In this document: one piece after another, positions 7,275 to 16,804 of the stretch
How positions within the stretch are numbered: the stretch's first letter is position 1
How the letters are laid out: each line of letters starts with the position of its first letter
Assembly (NCBI GenBank): GCA_900546665.1
Contig: URDY01000012.1
Coordinates: forward strand, 10,572 to 74,571
Length of the DNA: 64,000 nt
Source of the DNA: an uncultured Paraprevotella sp.
GTDB lineage: Bacteria > Bacteroidota > Bacteroidia > Bacteroidales > Bacteroidaceae
Direction of reading: 5' to 3'
Position numbers and translations under genes: made by a program
The notes under the pieces: generated by a model
Database searches by the model: none
What the model was told of the DNA's origin: nothing
The model's input: only the letters and a program-made list of their open reading frames with translations

Positions 7275-10262
7275 TTATTTAATGATGATTTTCTTGTGGT
7301 TGATGATGTAGATGCCTTTCGGAAGCTGTTTCAGACCGGTGCCCTGACTGTCTGTATCCCCAATGTAGCGGCCGTCCAGGGTGTAGATCCTCAGGTGGTC
7401 GTCAGCCTGATCTGAAATTTCATGGATGGCTGTGGCTTCATTGTCAATGTGAAGGTTGGCTTGCAGGTTGTCCTGTCCTGATTTATAACAGGCTCTGAAC
7501 GGTGCTGAATACGAACCGGCTGTTGCCAGTCGGAAGCTGCCGTCCTTGGCGGACAGCATATAGATGCCGTCAGCTTCGCTTTCGACTACATAGGTATCCG
7601 TAGAACCGAACAGGCCGTCGGGAACAGGCTGGCTGAATACCGGAATGCCGGCGTTTGTGGTCTGGTAAATCTGAGTCATGCCGTTCTCTTCAGGTTCATC
7701 GGTATATCTCATCAAATAGGCTTTGCCGGCCTGCAGGGTTTCGTCTTCAGTGAGGTCGGTTGTGAGGTGATCTGCATCTTCGCCGGTGATTTCTTCCCAT
7801 ACGAATGCACCAGCCGGTTTTTCACAGTCGAACGGCAGAACAATGGTTTCGTAGAGTCCGTCGCGGTAGGCGTCGCGGCTGTAAGTGGCTTCTTTGGCTG
7901 TGAATCCTGCCGGTGAATGGAACGGTTGACGGTCAGCCAATGTCAGTTGGCTGCAAATGTTGTTGCAAACCGTGTTCGTCGTTTTCTCGATCATTCCCAC
8001 AGGTGCAAATATAAGGCAGTTGGGATTCATGGATGAAGGCCATTGCGGTTCACCGATCAGAATGCTGACAGCGGTAAGGTCGATATAGCGGGTTTCCTCG
8101 GTGATGGCTTCTGTCAGTTCGGAAGCATAGATGGCTCCGCTGGCTGTGATGTGGTTGTCTTCACATACAATCAGACCTTTCTCGGCTGCATAAGCCAGTT
8201 TGAAGTCGTCTATGGAATACCATTGGTGTTCAACAGCCTGTGCCGTAGCCTTGACTTCGAGTGTGCATGGCGTATCTTCGCTGAGATAGAATCCGATGTG
8301 CCTTTTGTTCCAGCCGAGGCCTTTGCCGTTGTTGGTTGCTGCTTCAGGAGATCCTTCAGAGGCATAAGTCCAGATGTTTCCGCCGGTATTGTCTTCTGCG
8401 GGGAAGGTACAGCTGAGGCCGTTGATGTGCATTGAGAGAGTGACGTCGTGGCTGCATCGGCCGATGGCAGACAGTGAGTAGTAACCTGCCGGAAGATAGA
8501 GTTCCTGCTGTATGCCGGCTGTCCATCCGCTGGCAGATCCCCAGTTGCCACCGTCGAAATAATTGTCGGTTACGCCTTTCCACGATTCTTCATTGCGGAT
8601 GTTGGTGAGTGTTTGTGTCCAACCGTTGAGGTTACCGTCAGCATCAGGATTCTTGATAAGCTTTGTGGCTTCGCCATTTTCCGTGTCGATGGCGGCCATG
8701 TACATGGCTTGCTTCAGATTGTCGATGGCAGTCTGTACGTCAGCTTCGGTAGAAGAAGTGTTGTCCTTTACCAACTCTGCTTCGTTGACTTTGTCGATCA
8801 GGTTGTTCCATCCGCTGTTCTGCTGGCATTCACTGTTGTTGTAGTCGTTGACAAACTCTTCGAGGATGGCGTTAAGTTCCTTTATCTTCTGGTTGACTAT
8901 GGCATCTTCATTGATGTCAGATGTGCCGTAATAAGTCAGGCGCAGGTTGTCAATGGCCATGGCCGTGTTGCTTTGTCCGTTTTGAGTCAGGGCGATTTGG
9001 ATGGTTACGGTTTGAGGAAAGTCGAGTGTGAATTTATCACCGTGACAGGTTGCCAGTGATGTGGATGAAGCTGTCAGTCTGGTTACTTCCGTTCCTTCAG
9101 CTGTCGTGCAGGTCAGGACCGGAGGATTGTCATTGGTCAGATTGGCCATGTCGGCAGTCAGTTCGTAAGTTCCGGCCGGCAGAGTGATGTCTTGTGTCAG
9201 ACTGATATGGCTTCCGTTGCTCCAGCGCATACGTGCAGAATAGGCCCAATCGCCTTCGGTAGGAGTCAGCCGGATATTCGGACCGGCTTGTTCGATGAAT
9301 GAAGAGGCCATGCCTGCATTGTTGTTCACATGCATCTCACCGTATGTCATTGTCCAGCCTTTCGGTTCGCAGTAATTGCCGTTGGCTGTTCCGGTCCTGA
9401 AAACGGCTCCGTTCTCGAATCCAGCATTTTTGATCAGGTGGCTGGCGTCAATTCCGGTAGATTCGGTGGCATCTGCCAGACGGGTCTGACGGTATGATTC
9501 CATTGCTGCTTGCAGCGTTCTGATCTGTTCGGAGGTGAGTGCTTCGTCGTCAAGATTCTGCGCGGCGGTAATGGCACTTTCAAGATCGGATTTTCCACTG
9601 AAGTTGCCTTCTGATGCCAGAGCTTGTGCTTCACTGATGACTTGAGAAAGGAGAGGGCGGAGGTCACTGCCCGTGAGACGGTAAAGTTTGACATTACCCA
9701 GAATGGTCCAGGAACCGTTGTCGCCTCCATTGTTGAGCTGGCCAACGTTGCGGGCACCGATAGTCAGTGTACCATCATTTACCATGATATAATCAATGGT
9801 GTTCAGCCAGTATGATCCGGCCGTACTGTAGAATGCAGCGGAAGCCGTGTTCATGGCATCGGGCATGCTGCCGTATGATGTGTCCTGATGGCGAAGCAGT
9901 ATGGGGGACATGTATTCTTTTTCCGTCGTAGTGGCATAGATGGCCGTTTGCGAAATATCGCGGTTCCCTGCACGGGTAAAGGCATTGACAGTCAATCTGT
10001 ATATTCCTTCTGGAAGGTCGGTGACAGTCTGGCTCATCTTGAACCATGCATTGCTGGTGTCGCCGGTCCAGAATTCCTGGCAGTTTTCATTTTGTGCGGT
10101 GTTGCAACTGTTTTGTTCTATGTTCCAGACTGATTTGTCGCCTGTAAAGTTGTAGTTCGTGACATATTGGGCTGTCACTTCTTCTACGGCTGCATGCAAC
10201 GGCATGGTACCAGCCAGTATGGCCGCTGTAAACAAACGGTATATGTAAGTTTCTTTTTTCAT
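7275..10262 (-). CDS. Large secreted modular surface protein with FIVAR-like and sugar-binding-like modules
   Basis: From the ATG at 10262 the protein is 995 residues with a signal peptide (MKKETYIYRLFTAAILAGTM, then PLHA). Several beta-sandwich-like modules recur, each carrying an LPxGxYxL strand (LPEGIYRLTVNAF, LPAGTYELTADM, LPAGYYSLSAIG), separated by helical segments like FIVAR modules (for example SDLESAITAAQNLDDE). The end, GLKQLPKGIYIINHKKIIIK, resembles a Por-secretion-type sorting tail. The longer start at 10364 would overlap the upstream gene and hide the signal peptide. It lies 4 bases after the metallophosphoesterase gene. A surface glycan or matrix-binding role is plausible but unproven. 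Confidence 0.75.
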   Translation of the reverse strand: MKKETYIYRLFTAAILAGTMPLHAAVEEVTAQYVTNYNFTGDKSVWNIEQNSCNTAQNENCQEFWTGDTSNAWFKMSQTVTDLPEGIYRLTVNAFTRAGNRDISQTAIYATTTEKEYMSPILLRHQDTSYGSMPDAMNTASAAFYSTAGSYWLNTIDYIMVNDGTLTIGARNVGQLNNGGDNGSWTILGNVKLYRLTGSDLRPLLSQVISEAQALASEGNFSGKSDLESAITAAQNLDDEALTSEQIRTLQAAMESYRQTRLADATESTGIDASHLIKNAGFENGAVFRTGTANGNYCEPKGWTMTYGEMHVNNNAGMASSFIEQAGPNIRLTPTEGDWAYSARMRWSNGSHISLTQDITLPAGTYELTADMANLTNDNPPVLTCTTAEGTEVTRLTASSTSLATCHGDKFTLDFPQTVTIQIALTQNGQSNTAMAIDNLRLTYYGTSDINEDAIVNQKIKELNAILEEFVNDYNNSECQQNSGWNNLIDKVNEAELVKDNTSSTEADVQTAIDNLKQAMYMAAIDTENGEATKLIKNPDADGNLNGWTQTLTNIRNEESWKGVTDNYFDGGNWGSASGWTAGIQQELYLPAGYYSLSAIGRCSHDVTLSMHINGLSCTFPAEDNTGGNIWTYASEGSPEAATNNGKGLGWNKRHIGFYLSEDTPCTLEVKATAQAVEHQWYSIDDFKLAYAAEKGLIVCEDNHITASGAIYASELTEAITEETRYIDLTAVSILIGEPQWPSSMNPNCLIFAPVGMIEKTTNTVCNNICSQLTLADRQPFHSPAGFTAKEATYSRDAYRDGLYETIVLPFDCEKPAGAFVWEEITGEDADHLTTDLTEDETLQAGKAYLMRYTDEPEENGMTQIYQTTNAGIPVFSQPVPDGLFGSTDTYVVESEADGIYMLSAKDGSFRLATAGSYSAPFRACYKSGQDNLQANLHIDNEATAIHEISDQADDHLRIYTLDGRYIGDTDSQGTGLKQLPKGIYIINHKKIIIK

Positions 10263-10266
10263 GGCA

Positions 10267-11565
10267 TCAATAATTAAAGTTAACTGACTGTACTTCAACA
10301 ACGCCTTCGCCTTCATGGCAAAGCACCATCCAGGCACCACCTTCGGTAGCAAAGTAAGGAGCAATGTAATCCTTGAATGCAGTGCCGTTGTAGTTATGGT
10401 TTACCGTGGCCTGTGCATGATTATGCCCAGAGAAGTGATACGGGTTTTGGGTTTTTGTGATCAGATCCATGTATTTGTTGCGCTTTTCAGTAGCTGTGGC
10501 GTAAGTAGGGGTGTCGGATGGGAGGATTGAACGGCCAACATCGTTCTGATCCAGCCACCAGCGATCTTCGCAGCTGATGGGATAATGTTGTATCCAAACT
10601 GAGGGCGTTTCTTTGTTTTCTTCAACAAAAGTCGAAAGTGATTCTATAATGCTGTTAGGAGCATAATAAGTGGCTGATGAGAACATCGTGGGGTTGTCAT
10701 ATGGCTTTTGAAACCAATATGTTTGTCCAATGTAGAAACGTATTCCCTTGAATGTAAAAGTAAATGGTTCAGGTTGGGTCTCGCCGTTAGATTGTGAAAA
10801 ACGTTGAACGTTTTCTATTCCGTAATTCTGTGCAGATAAGAGATATTTGCTAACGATATCGAATGCAATCTTATTGCAATAAGAACCTCCGTCGTTAAGT
10901 CCCCATGTAAGCCCTTTATCGCCGTTTGCTCCTGACCAATAGTCTGGTACTACATCGTGATTGCCGACCATTGTAATAAATGGAATGTTGTTATTTTCGA
11001 ATATATCGAAAATGCTTTTGAAATCATCTCCTGTTTTTTCGCTGTCTTTGTCCATATCTCCCATACAGATGACAAGATCCGGTGACGGCTTGATATGTGT
11101 GTTGGACTTGAAAGCATAGCGGCCGCTATTTTTCATATTGATGATGCCATTGGCCCATTTGCTTAAGTTTTCTTCTGTCGCATTGTTGCCGTAGCGTCCT
11201 GTCATGTTAACTTCCGGGTCACCGAAGAGAATGACGGTGAACCAGCGGCCGGATGAAAAGTAATACGGAAATGCACGCTTGGTTCCGTCAGCATAGGTAA
11301 CCGTAAAGATCTCTACTTCATTATCGCGGATGCGTGCTTTTGACGGATCGGGTGAAACAGCCGCTCCTTCAGGAACCGTGCAGCTCAATCCCAGGTTGTT
11401 CAAGTCAGTTCCTGCGGGGAATGTCATGTAAACAGCCCCATTATCCAGGGTTTCAGTCTTGTCTGCAATGGCATTTCCAACATGCAGCTGGAATGTGTAG
11501 TCTTCCGCGTATATGTGCTGGCAGAATAACATGCACATATACAGACCAATGGCTTTTGTTTTCAT
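10267..11565 (-). CDS. Secreted calcineurin-like metallophosphoesterase
   Basis: This 432-residue protein has a signal peptide (MKTKAIGLYMCMLFCQHIYA). An N-terminal beta domain (about 25-105) precedes a metallophosphoesterase domain with FGDPE, CMGDMDKDS, GNHDVVPDY and a C-terminal SGHNHAQA, which supply the metal-binding Asp, Asn and His residues. The target phosphate ester is unknown. It is the first gene of a three-gene leftward operon with the 995-residue surface protein and the 55-residue protein. The coupling suggests that all three work at the cell surface on one substrate. Confidence 0.85.
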   Translation of the reverse strand: MKTKAIGLYMCMLFCQHIYAEDYTFQLHVGNAIADKTETLDNGAVYMTFPAGTDLNNLGLSCTVPEGAAVSPDPSKARIRDNEVEIFTVTYADGTKRAFPYYFSSGRWFTVILFGDPEVNMTGRYGNNATEENLSKWANGIINMKNSGRYAFKSNTHIKPSPDLVICMGDMDKDSEKTGDDFKSIFDIFENNNIPFITMVGNHDVVPDYWSGANGDKGLTWGLNDGGSYCNKIAFDIVSKYLLSAQNYGIENVQRFSQSNGETQPEPFTFTFKGIRFYIGQTYWFQKPYDNPTMFSSATYYAPNSIIESLSTFVEENKETPSVWIQHYPISCEDRWWLDQNDVGRSILPSDTPTYATATEKRNKYMDLITKTQNPYHFSGHNHAQATVNHNYNGTAFKDYIAPYFATEGGAWMVLCHEGEGVVEVQSVNFNY

Positions 11566-11590
11566 ATAATTAGATTAAGTTGTTGCTTGA

Positions 11591-11598
11591 CAAAGGTA
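11591..11598 (-). promoter_or_regulatory. Promoter -7 box of the metallophosphoesterase operon
   Basis: TACCTTTG on the minus strand matches TAnnTTTG and lies 26 bases upstream of the start at 11565. Confidence 0.6.
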
Positions 11599-11696
11599 GT
11601 TTTTTTTGATCAATAAATAAAGTCTTTGTTGCATTATTTAGATTATCAAAACGGATAAAAGTCGGGTTGCATTAGTTGTTCTTCGTCATCATGCAT

Positions 11697-11704
11697 TATC
11701 TTTG
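11697..11704 (+). promoter_or_regulatory. Promoter -7 box directly before the YgbA-like gene
   Basis: TATCTTTG fits TAnnTTTG, with a TTG at 11676-11678 at about -33 spacing. The box ends only 4 bases before the ATG at 11709, so the expected transcription start would fall at or beside the start codon. Confidence 0.5.
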
Positions 11705-11708
11705 CATC

Positions 11709-12014
11709 ATGAAAAAAAATGTAAGCAGAATAGAACGGGAGAAGAAGATCGTGAGTCTGATGATCCGTTTGTATTGCCGGCATGTAGAACATCATGCACA
11801 GTTATGTGACTCTTGCCGTTCACTGATGGAATATGCCTGTCAAAGGTTGGAACGGTGTTCTTTCGGTGAAGAGAAAAAAGCTTGCCGGCGTTGTCCTGTG
11901 CATTGCTATAAACCGGCGATGCGTGAAAAAATGCGGCTGGTGATGCGGACAATCGGTCCGCGCATGATATTTTATGCTCCGATGGAAACATTAAGGCATT
12001 GGCTGAATCTTTAA
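11709..12014 (+). CDS. YgbA-type nitrosative-stress protein (PF11756-like)
   Basis: This 101-residue cytoplasmic protein carries the cysteine pattern of the YgbA / nitrous-oxide-stimulated promoter family: LYCRHVEH, CDSCRSLMEYA, RCSFGEEKKACRRCPVHCYKP and GPRMIFYAP. The clustered cysteines suggest a metal or Fe-S role, but no reaction is established here. I chose MKKNVSRIEREKK because the family's conserved region begins there; longer starts lie upstream of the promoter. A neighbouring pfl operon is consistent with an anaerobic or nitric-oxide context. Confidence 0.85.
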   Translation: MKKNVSRIEREKKIVSLMIRLYCRHVEHHAQLCDSCRSLMEYACQRLERCSFGEEKKACRRCPVHCYKPAMREKMRLVMRTIGPRMIFYAPMETLRHWLNL

Positions 12015-12098
12015 TTTTATCGGATCATAATCTTTATTTCATTACGGATTGATTCAAAATACTTGTTTGTAGGTATTACAAATTTCACAAATTATGTG

Positions 12099-12106
12099 TA
12101 CCTTTG
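12099..12106 (+). promoter_or_regulatory. Promoter -7 box of pflB
   Basis: TACCTTTG matches TAnnTTTG and lies about 57 bases upstream of the pflB start. The region between is AT-rich leader. Confidence 0.55.
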
Positions 12107-12162
12107 CGTTCCGAGAGCAAATAATTCAAAAACTCTTTAATTTCTAATCTATTCTATAAATT

Positions 12163-14403
12163 ATGGAAATGAATAACGAAAGCTGGACCGGCTTTAAGGG
12201 CAACCTTTGGAAGAAGGAAATCAACGTGCGTGACTTTATCCAGAACAACTATACACCGTATCTGGGTGATGACAGCTTCTTGAAACCTTCATCGGAAAGA
12301 ACCCGTAAGGTGTGGGACAAACTCACAGAGATGTTTAAGGTTGAACGTGAAAAAGGAGTATATGATACTGAAACGAAACTTCCGCAAAGCATTACCACAT
12401 ACGGAGCCGGCTATATTGACAAAGATAATGAGGTGATTGTCGGATTGCAGACTGATGCACCGCTCAAACGGGCTATTTTCCCGAAAGGCGGTATCCGTAT
12501 GGTAGAGAACAGTCTGGAGGCTTATGGCTATCATCTTGATCCGATGACCAAGGAGATTTTCACCAAATACCGTAAGACGCATAATGAAGGTGTGTTCTCA
12601 GCTTATACGGAGGAAATGCTGGCTGCGCGCCATTCGGCTATCATTACCGGATTGCCCGATGCCTATGGACGTGGCCGAATCATCGGTGATTACCGTCGTG
12701 TGGCTCTGTACGGAACCACTTGTCTGATTGAGGACAAGAAACAGTATAAGAAACGTCTTGATATTCAGGAACTCAATGATGAGATTATCCGTAACAGAGA
12801 AGAAGTGACAGAACAGATCCGTGCTTTGCAGGATTTTGAGAAAATGTGTGCCTGCTACGGATTTGATGTGACTCGTCCGGCCAAGGATGCACGGGAGGCT
12901 GTACAGTTCGTTTATCTGGCTTATCTGGCTGCGGTAAAGGATCAGGACGGAGCAGCCATGTCAATCGGTCGTACGGCTACATTCCTAGATATTTATATTG
13001 AAAGAGATATACAGGCCGGACTGTTGACTGAAGAAGAAGCTCAGGAACTTGTTGACCAGATGATCATCAAGTTGCGTATTGTGCGTTTCCTCAGAACACC
13101 GGAATATAATGACTTGTTCTCAGGTGATCCGGTTTGGGTGACTGAATCATTGGGAGGTATGGGTGTAGACGGACGTACTCTGGTAACCAAAACCTGTTTC
13201 CGTTATTTGCACACCTTGTATAACCTGGGTCCTGCACCGGAACCTAATCTTACCGTGCTTTGGGCAGCCAATCTGCCTGAAAACTGGAAGCGTTTCTGTG
13301 CCAAGGTGTCTATTAACACTTCTGCCATCCAGTATGAGAATGACGATCTGATGCGTGTGGATTATGGAGACGATTACGGTATTGCATGTTGTGTGTCTCC
13401 GATGAAGATCGGTAAGCAGATGCAGTTCTTCGGTGCCCGTGCCAATCTGGCCAAGTGTTTGCTTTACGCCATCAACGGCGGACGTGACGAGCGCACCGGT
13501 TTGCAGGTAGCTCCCAAGTTCGAGCCAATCACCAGCGAGTATCTTGATTATAACGAGGTGATGGAGAAATACGAGCAGATGATGCGCTGGTTGGCCAAGG
13601 TTTATGTCAATGCCTTGAAGATCATTCATTACATGCACGACAAGTACGACTACGAAGCTTACGAAATGGCTTTGCACGATGGTGATGTACAGCGTATCCG
13701 CGCAACCGGAATTGCAGGTCTGTCTATCGTAGCCGACTCTCTGGCAGCCATTCGTGACTGTAAGGTCAAGGTGATCCGCGATGAGCGTGGTCTGGCCGTT
13801 GACTTCGTGCGCGAAGGTGAGTACGTGCCGTTTGGCAACAATGATGACCGCACGGATCAGATTGCAGTAGACATCACCGAGAAATTCATGAATTACCTGC
13901 GCCAGCACGAGACTTATCGCAATGCAACTCCTACACAGTCAATTCTGACCATAACCAGTAACGTGGTATACGGTAAGAAGACCGGAACTACACCTGACGG
14001 CCGTAAGGGAGGAACACCGTTTGCACCGGGAGCCAATCCGATGAACGGACGTGATGTCAAGGGTGCTGTAGCTGCATTGGCATCTGTAGCCAAACTGCCG
14101 TTCCAGCATGCTCACGACGGTATCTCCTATACCTTTGCCATTTCTCCGGCAACCTTGGGTAAGGAGACCGACATACAGGTTGACAATCTGGTTTCTTTGC
14201 TTGACGGTTACTTCACACCGACGGGAGGACAGCATCTTAATGTCAACGTGTTTGATAAGGAACTGTTGCTGGATGCCATGGATCATCCCGAGAAATATCC
14301 TCAGCTGACTATCCGTGTATCCGGTTATGCCGTTAACTTCGTGAAGCTGACCCGCGAGCAGCAGCTCGACGTGATTTCACGTACGATCAACCATTCATTA
14401 TAA
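12163..14403 (+). CDS. pflB: Formate C-acetyltransferase (pyruvate formate-lyase)
   Basis: This 746-residue glycyl-radical enzyme cleaves pyruvate with CoA to acetyl-CoA and formate under anaerobic conditions. The paired active-site cysteines are in [19 protein letters not shown]. The radical glycine is in [13 protein letters not shown] close to the C-terminus. Length fits PflB. The activating enzyme gene follows after 20 bases. No formate channel gene (focA) is next to it. The ATG at 12163 follows a short AT-rich leader. Confidence 0.97.
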   Translation: MEMNNESWTGFKGNLWKKEINVRDFIQNNYTPYLGDDSFLKPSSERTRKVWDKLTEMFKVEREKGVYDTETKLPQSITTYGAGYIDKDNEVIVGLQTDAPLKRAIFPKGGIRMVENSLEAYGYHLDPMTKEIFTKYRKTHNEGVFSAYTEEMLAARHSAIITGLPDAYGRGRIIGDYRRVALYGTTCLIEDKKQYKKRLDIQELNDEIIRNREEVTEQIRALQDFEKMCACYGFDVTRPAKDAREAVQFVYLAYLAAVKDQDGAAMSIGRTATFLDIYIERDIQAGLLTEEEAQELVDQMIIKLRIVRFLRTPEYNDLFSGDPVWVTESLGGMGVDGRTLVTKTCFRYLHTLYNLGPAPEPNLTVLWAANLPENWKRFCAKVSINTSAIQYENDDLMRVDYGDDYGIACCVSPMKIGKQMQFFGARANLAKCLLYAINGGRDERTGLQVAPKFEPITSEYLDYNEVMEKYEQMMRWLAKVYVNALKIIHYMHDKYDYEAYEMALHDGDVQRIRATGIAGLSIVADSLAAIRDCKVKVIRDERGLAVDFVREGEYVPFGNNDDRTDQIAVDITEKFMNYLRQHETYRNATPTQSILTITSNVVYGKKTGTTPDGRKGGTPFAPGANPMNGRDVKGAVAALASVAKLPFQHAHDGISYTFAISPATLGKETDIQVDNLVSLLDGYFTPTGGQHLNVNVFDKELLLDAMDHPEKYPQLTIRVSGYAVNFVKLTREQQLDVISRTINHSL

Positions 14404-14423
14404 TAAGTATTGGTGATTCCAGT

Positions 14424-15170
14424 ATGACAGAACAGATTTTTGGTAGAATACATTCATTAGAGAGTTTCGGGACCGTTGACGGTCCCGGAATTCGTTTTGT
14501 GACCTTCCTTCAGGGATGTCCTTTACGTTGTCTTTATTGTCATAATCCTGATACCTGGGACGCAGGCCGTGCTGTCCAGTATACCTATACGCCGGAACAG
14601 CTTCTGGAAGAAGTCCTGAGATATCGGAATTTTATAGCCAAGGGTGGGGTGACTCTGACCGGAGGAGAACCTTTGTTGCAGGCTGACTTCTGCAGGGAAT
14701 ATTTCCGTTTGTGCAAGGATGCCGGACTTCATACGGCATTGGATACGGCCGGTTCGATATATTCGGAAAAGACTCTTTCCGTGTTGGATTATACCGATCT
14801 TGTTCTTTTGGATATCAAGGCTCTGCGGCCGGATGACTGTCGCAAGGTCTGTGGCAATGACGGACGTAATACACTTCGTTTTCTGGATGAACTGCAGCGT
14901 AGAGGTACGGCCGTGTGGATCCGTCATGTCGTTGTGCCCGGACTGACTGACTGCGATGAGAAACTGGACGAACTGGTGGACTATCTGAAGTCGTATACGG
15001 TGGTGCAGAAAATAGAATGGTTGCCTTATCACACAATGGGTGTGTTCAAATACAAGGATTTGGGACTGACTTATCCGCTTGAAGGTGTGCCGCCCCTTTC
15101 CAAGGCACGTATAGATGAGATCAAACTGCGTTATAAGGATTGTTTTCCTGTAGCTCGTAATGAAAGGTAG
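14424..15170 (+). CDS. pflA: Pyruvate formate-lyase activating enzyme, radical SAM
   Basis: This 248-residue radical-SAM enzyme installs the glycyl radical on PflB. The cluster motif CxxxCxxC is seen in QGCPLRCLYCHNPDTW at residues 30-37, preceded by ESFGTVDGPGIRFV, and the SAM-binding GGEP follows in TLTGGEPLLQ. It is 20 bases downstream of pflB and clearly cotranscribed. Confidence 0.97.
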   Translation: MTEQIFGRIHSLESFGTVDGPGIRFVTFLQGCPLRCLYCHNPDTWDAGRAVQYTYTPEQLLEEVLRYRNFIAKGGVTLTGGEPLLQADFCREYFRLCKDAGLHTALDTAGSIYSEKTLSVLDYTDLVLLDIKALRPDDCRKVCGNDGRNTLRFLDELQRRGTAVWIRHVVVPGLTDCDEKLDELVDYLKSYTVVQKIEWLPYHTMGVFKYKDLGLTYPLEGVPPLSKARIDEIKLRYKDCFPVARNER

Positions 15171-15310
15171 GATATCCTGAAAATACTCGGGTTTATTCTG
15201 ACTGCCGGTTTTCAAGAGAACAACATTGGGAATAAAAAGGCAGTGAGAAAAAAGGACATATAGAACATAAATACATTTATTTTGGTATTTTTTGTCGAAG
15301 TAAACTTTAA

Positions 15311-15318
15311 TAACTTTG
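15311..15318 (+). promoter_or_regulatory. Promoter -7 box of the lipoprotein phosphoesterase gene
   Basis: TAACTTTG is a full match to TAnnTTTG and lies 24 bases before the ATG at 15343. It excludes the longer in-frame TTG start at 15316, which lies inside the box. Confidence 0.6.
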
Positions 15319-15342
15319 TCTGCCAAAGTAAATGTTTTTTTT

Positions 15343-16149
15343 ATGAGAATAAACTCTGTGTGGATATCAGGCATAGCCATGATGCTTTTTACAGCCTGTA
15401 ATGTGATAGAATATCATCCCTATGATACCCGCATTACAGGTGATACTGATGTGAATGCCCGTAATATCCTTCGTATTGAAAATAGCATGTCAGGACGGAA
15501 AAGCATCCGTTTTGCAATGATCAGCGATACGCAAAGAAGATATGATGAAACGGAGGATGTCGTGAATCTTATTAACAGCCGTGGGGATATTGATTTTGTT
15601 TTACACGGTGGGGATCTGGCCGATTTCGGAGAGACCAAGGAGTTTCTTTGGGCAAGGGATGTGATGGATAAATTACAGGTTCCTTATGTTTGTCTGTTGG
15701 GGAATCACGATTGTCTGGGAACGGGAAGGGATGTGTTCAGAACGGTTTTCGGTGAGGAGAATTTTTCTTTCGTTGCAGGCAATGTGCGATTTATCTGCTT
15801 GAATACCAATGCACTTGAGTATGATTACAGTCATCCGGTTCCGGATTTCAATTTCATGGAAAATGCTCTGAATACGGTTCCAGATGGTGTAGAGAAAACC
15901 GTAGTGGCAATGCATGTGCCGCCTGGAGACATGGAATTCAACAATAACGTATCCAAGGCTTTTGAGCACTATGTGAAAAGTTATGCGGGTCTGCAGTTCT
16001 GCCTTTACGGACACGTGCATAACTGGAACGAGAGTGAACTGTTCGATGATGGCGTAATGTATTATGGATGTACGACTGTCGGTAAGCGCGGCTATTTTGT
16101 CATTACCATAAATGAGGAAGGATATGAGGTTGAAAAATGTACTTTTTAG
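15343..16149 (+). CDS. Metallophosphoesterase lipoprotein
   Basis: From the ATG at 15343 the protein has 268 residues and a lipoprotein signal ending in the lipobox LFTAC. The calcineurin-like motifs are ISDTQ (in place of the usual DxH), GGDLADFG, GNHDCLG, AMHVPPG and YGHVHNW, so all metal-binding positions are represented. It should sit on a membrane facing the periplasm or surface. The physiological ester is unknown. The downstream outer-membrane protein gene overlaps its 3' end by 26 bases, indicating cotranscription. Confidence 0.85.
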   Translation: MRINSVWISGIAMMLFTACNVIEYHPYDTRITGDTDVNARNILRIENSMSGRKSIRFAMISDTQRRYDETEDVVNLINSRGDIDFVLHGGDLADFGETKEFLWARDVMDKLQVPYVCLLGNHDCLGTGRDVFRTVFGEENFSFVAGNVRFICLNTNALEYDYSHPVPDFNFMENALNTVPDGVEKTVVAMHVPPGDMEFNNNVSKAFEHYVKSYAGLQFCLYGHVHNWNESELFDDGVMYYGCTTVGKRGYFVITINEEGYEVEKCTF

Positions 16150-16783
16150 GTTGGTTCTGCTGGCAATGTGTTTAGGGGTCCAGGCAAAAGGATTTGGTGC
16201 CGGACAGGATTCGCTGATGTCCAAATATGACCAACGGATGATGAAACGCATGATACGTTGGCAAAAACTGATTCCGGACCACACGAAGCTGCAGTTCGCG
16301 GGCAGTATCGGTTTGTGTTCTATGGGTTTCGGATGGAGTTATGGACAATCAGACCAGTGGGAAACCGATATAATGATCGGTTTTATTCCCAAATACCATA
16401 GTGAAAGAACAAAGGTCACACTGACTTTGAAGGAATCCTATATTCCATGGTCCTTTGCCATATCGAAAAGCAGATGGTATATCCAGCCTTTGTCCTGCAG
16501 TCTTTTTCTTTCATCAGTTCTTGATGAAAGCTTCTGGGTAGATGAACCAAGCCGTTATCCTAAAGGATATTACGGATTCTCTACAAGGATTCGTGCCAAT
16601 ATCTCCTTCGGACAACGCATTCTGTATAAAATACCGGAAAGAGACCGGCGGCGGTCACAAAGCATCGCCTTTTATTATGAGCTGGGTGCCTGTGATACCG
16701 ATATCGTCACATTTGTGGGAAACCGGTTTGTCAAGTTCAAGGATATTCTGAGCCTGTCTGTCGGTATGAAAGTATTGATTTGA
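16124..16783 (+). CDS. Predicted outer-membrane or periplasmic protein, unknown
   Basis: This is 219 residues from the ATG at 16124, with a signal peptide (MRLKNVLFRLVLLAMCLGVQ, then AKG). The rest has strand-like alternation rich in Tyr, Trp and Phe (IGLCSMGFGWSYG, YIPWSFAISKSRWYI) and ends in a strand (LSLSVGMKVLI), suggesting a small beta-barrel. No family is recognised. It overlaps the upstream phosphoesterase gene, so the two are probably made together. Confidence 0.65.
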   Translation: MRLKNVLFRLVLLAMCLGVQAKGFGAGQDSLMSKYDQRMMKRMIRWQKLIPDHTKLQFAGSIGLCSMGFGWSYGQSDQWETDIMIGFIPKYHSERTKVTLTLKESYIPWSFAISKSRWYIQPLSCSLFLSSVLDESFWVDEPSRYPKGYYGFSTRIRANISFGQRILYKIPERDRRRSQSIAFYYELGACDTDIVTFVGNRFVKFKDILSLSVGMKVLI

Positions 16784-16804
16784 ACAACGAGCCTTGTCGG
16801 ATTT

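Noticed and set aside
13147..13908. 253-codon open frame on the minus strand
   Set aside because: It lies wholly inside pflB, which has complete active-site motifs; the frame is a codon-usage shadow.
14523..15380. 285-codon minus-strand frame across pflA
   Set aside because: It runs antisense to pflA and through the promoter of the next gene; low-complexity shadow sequence.
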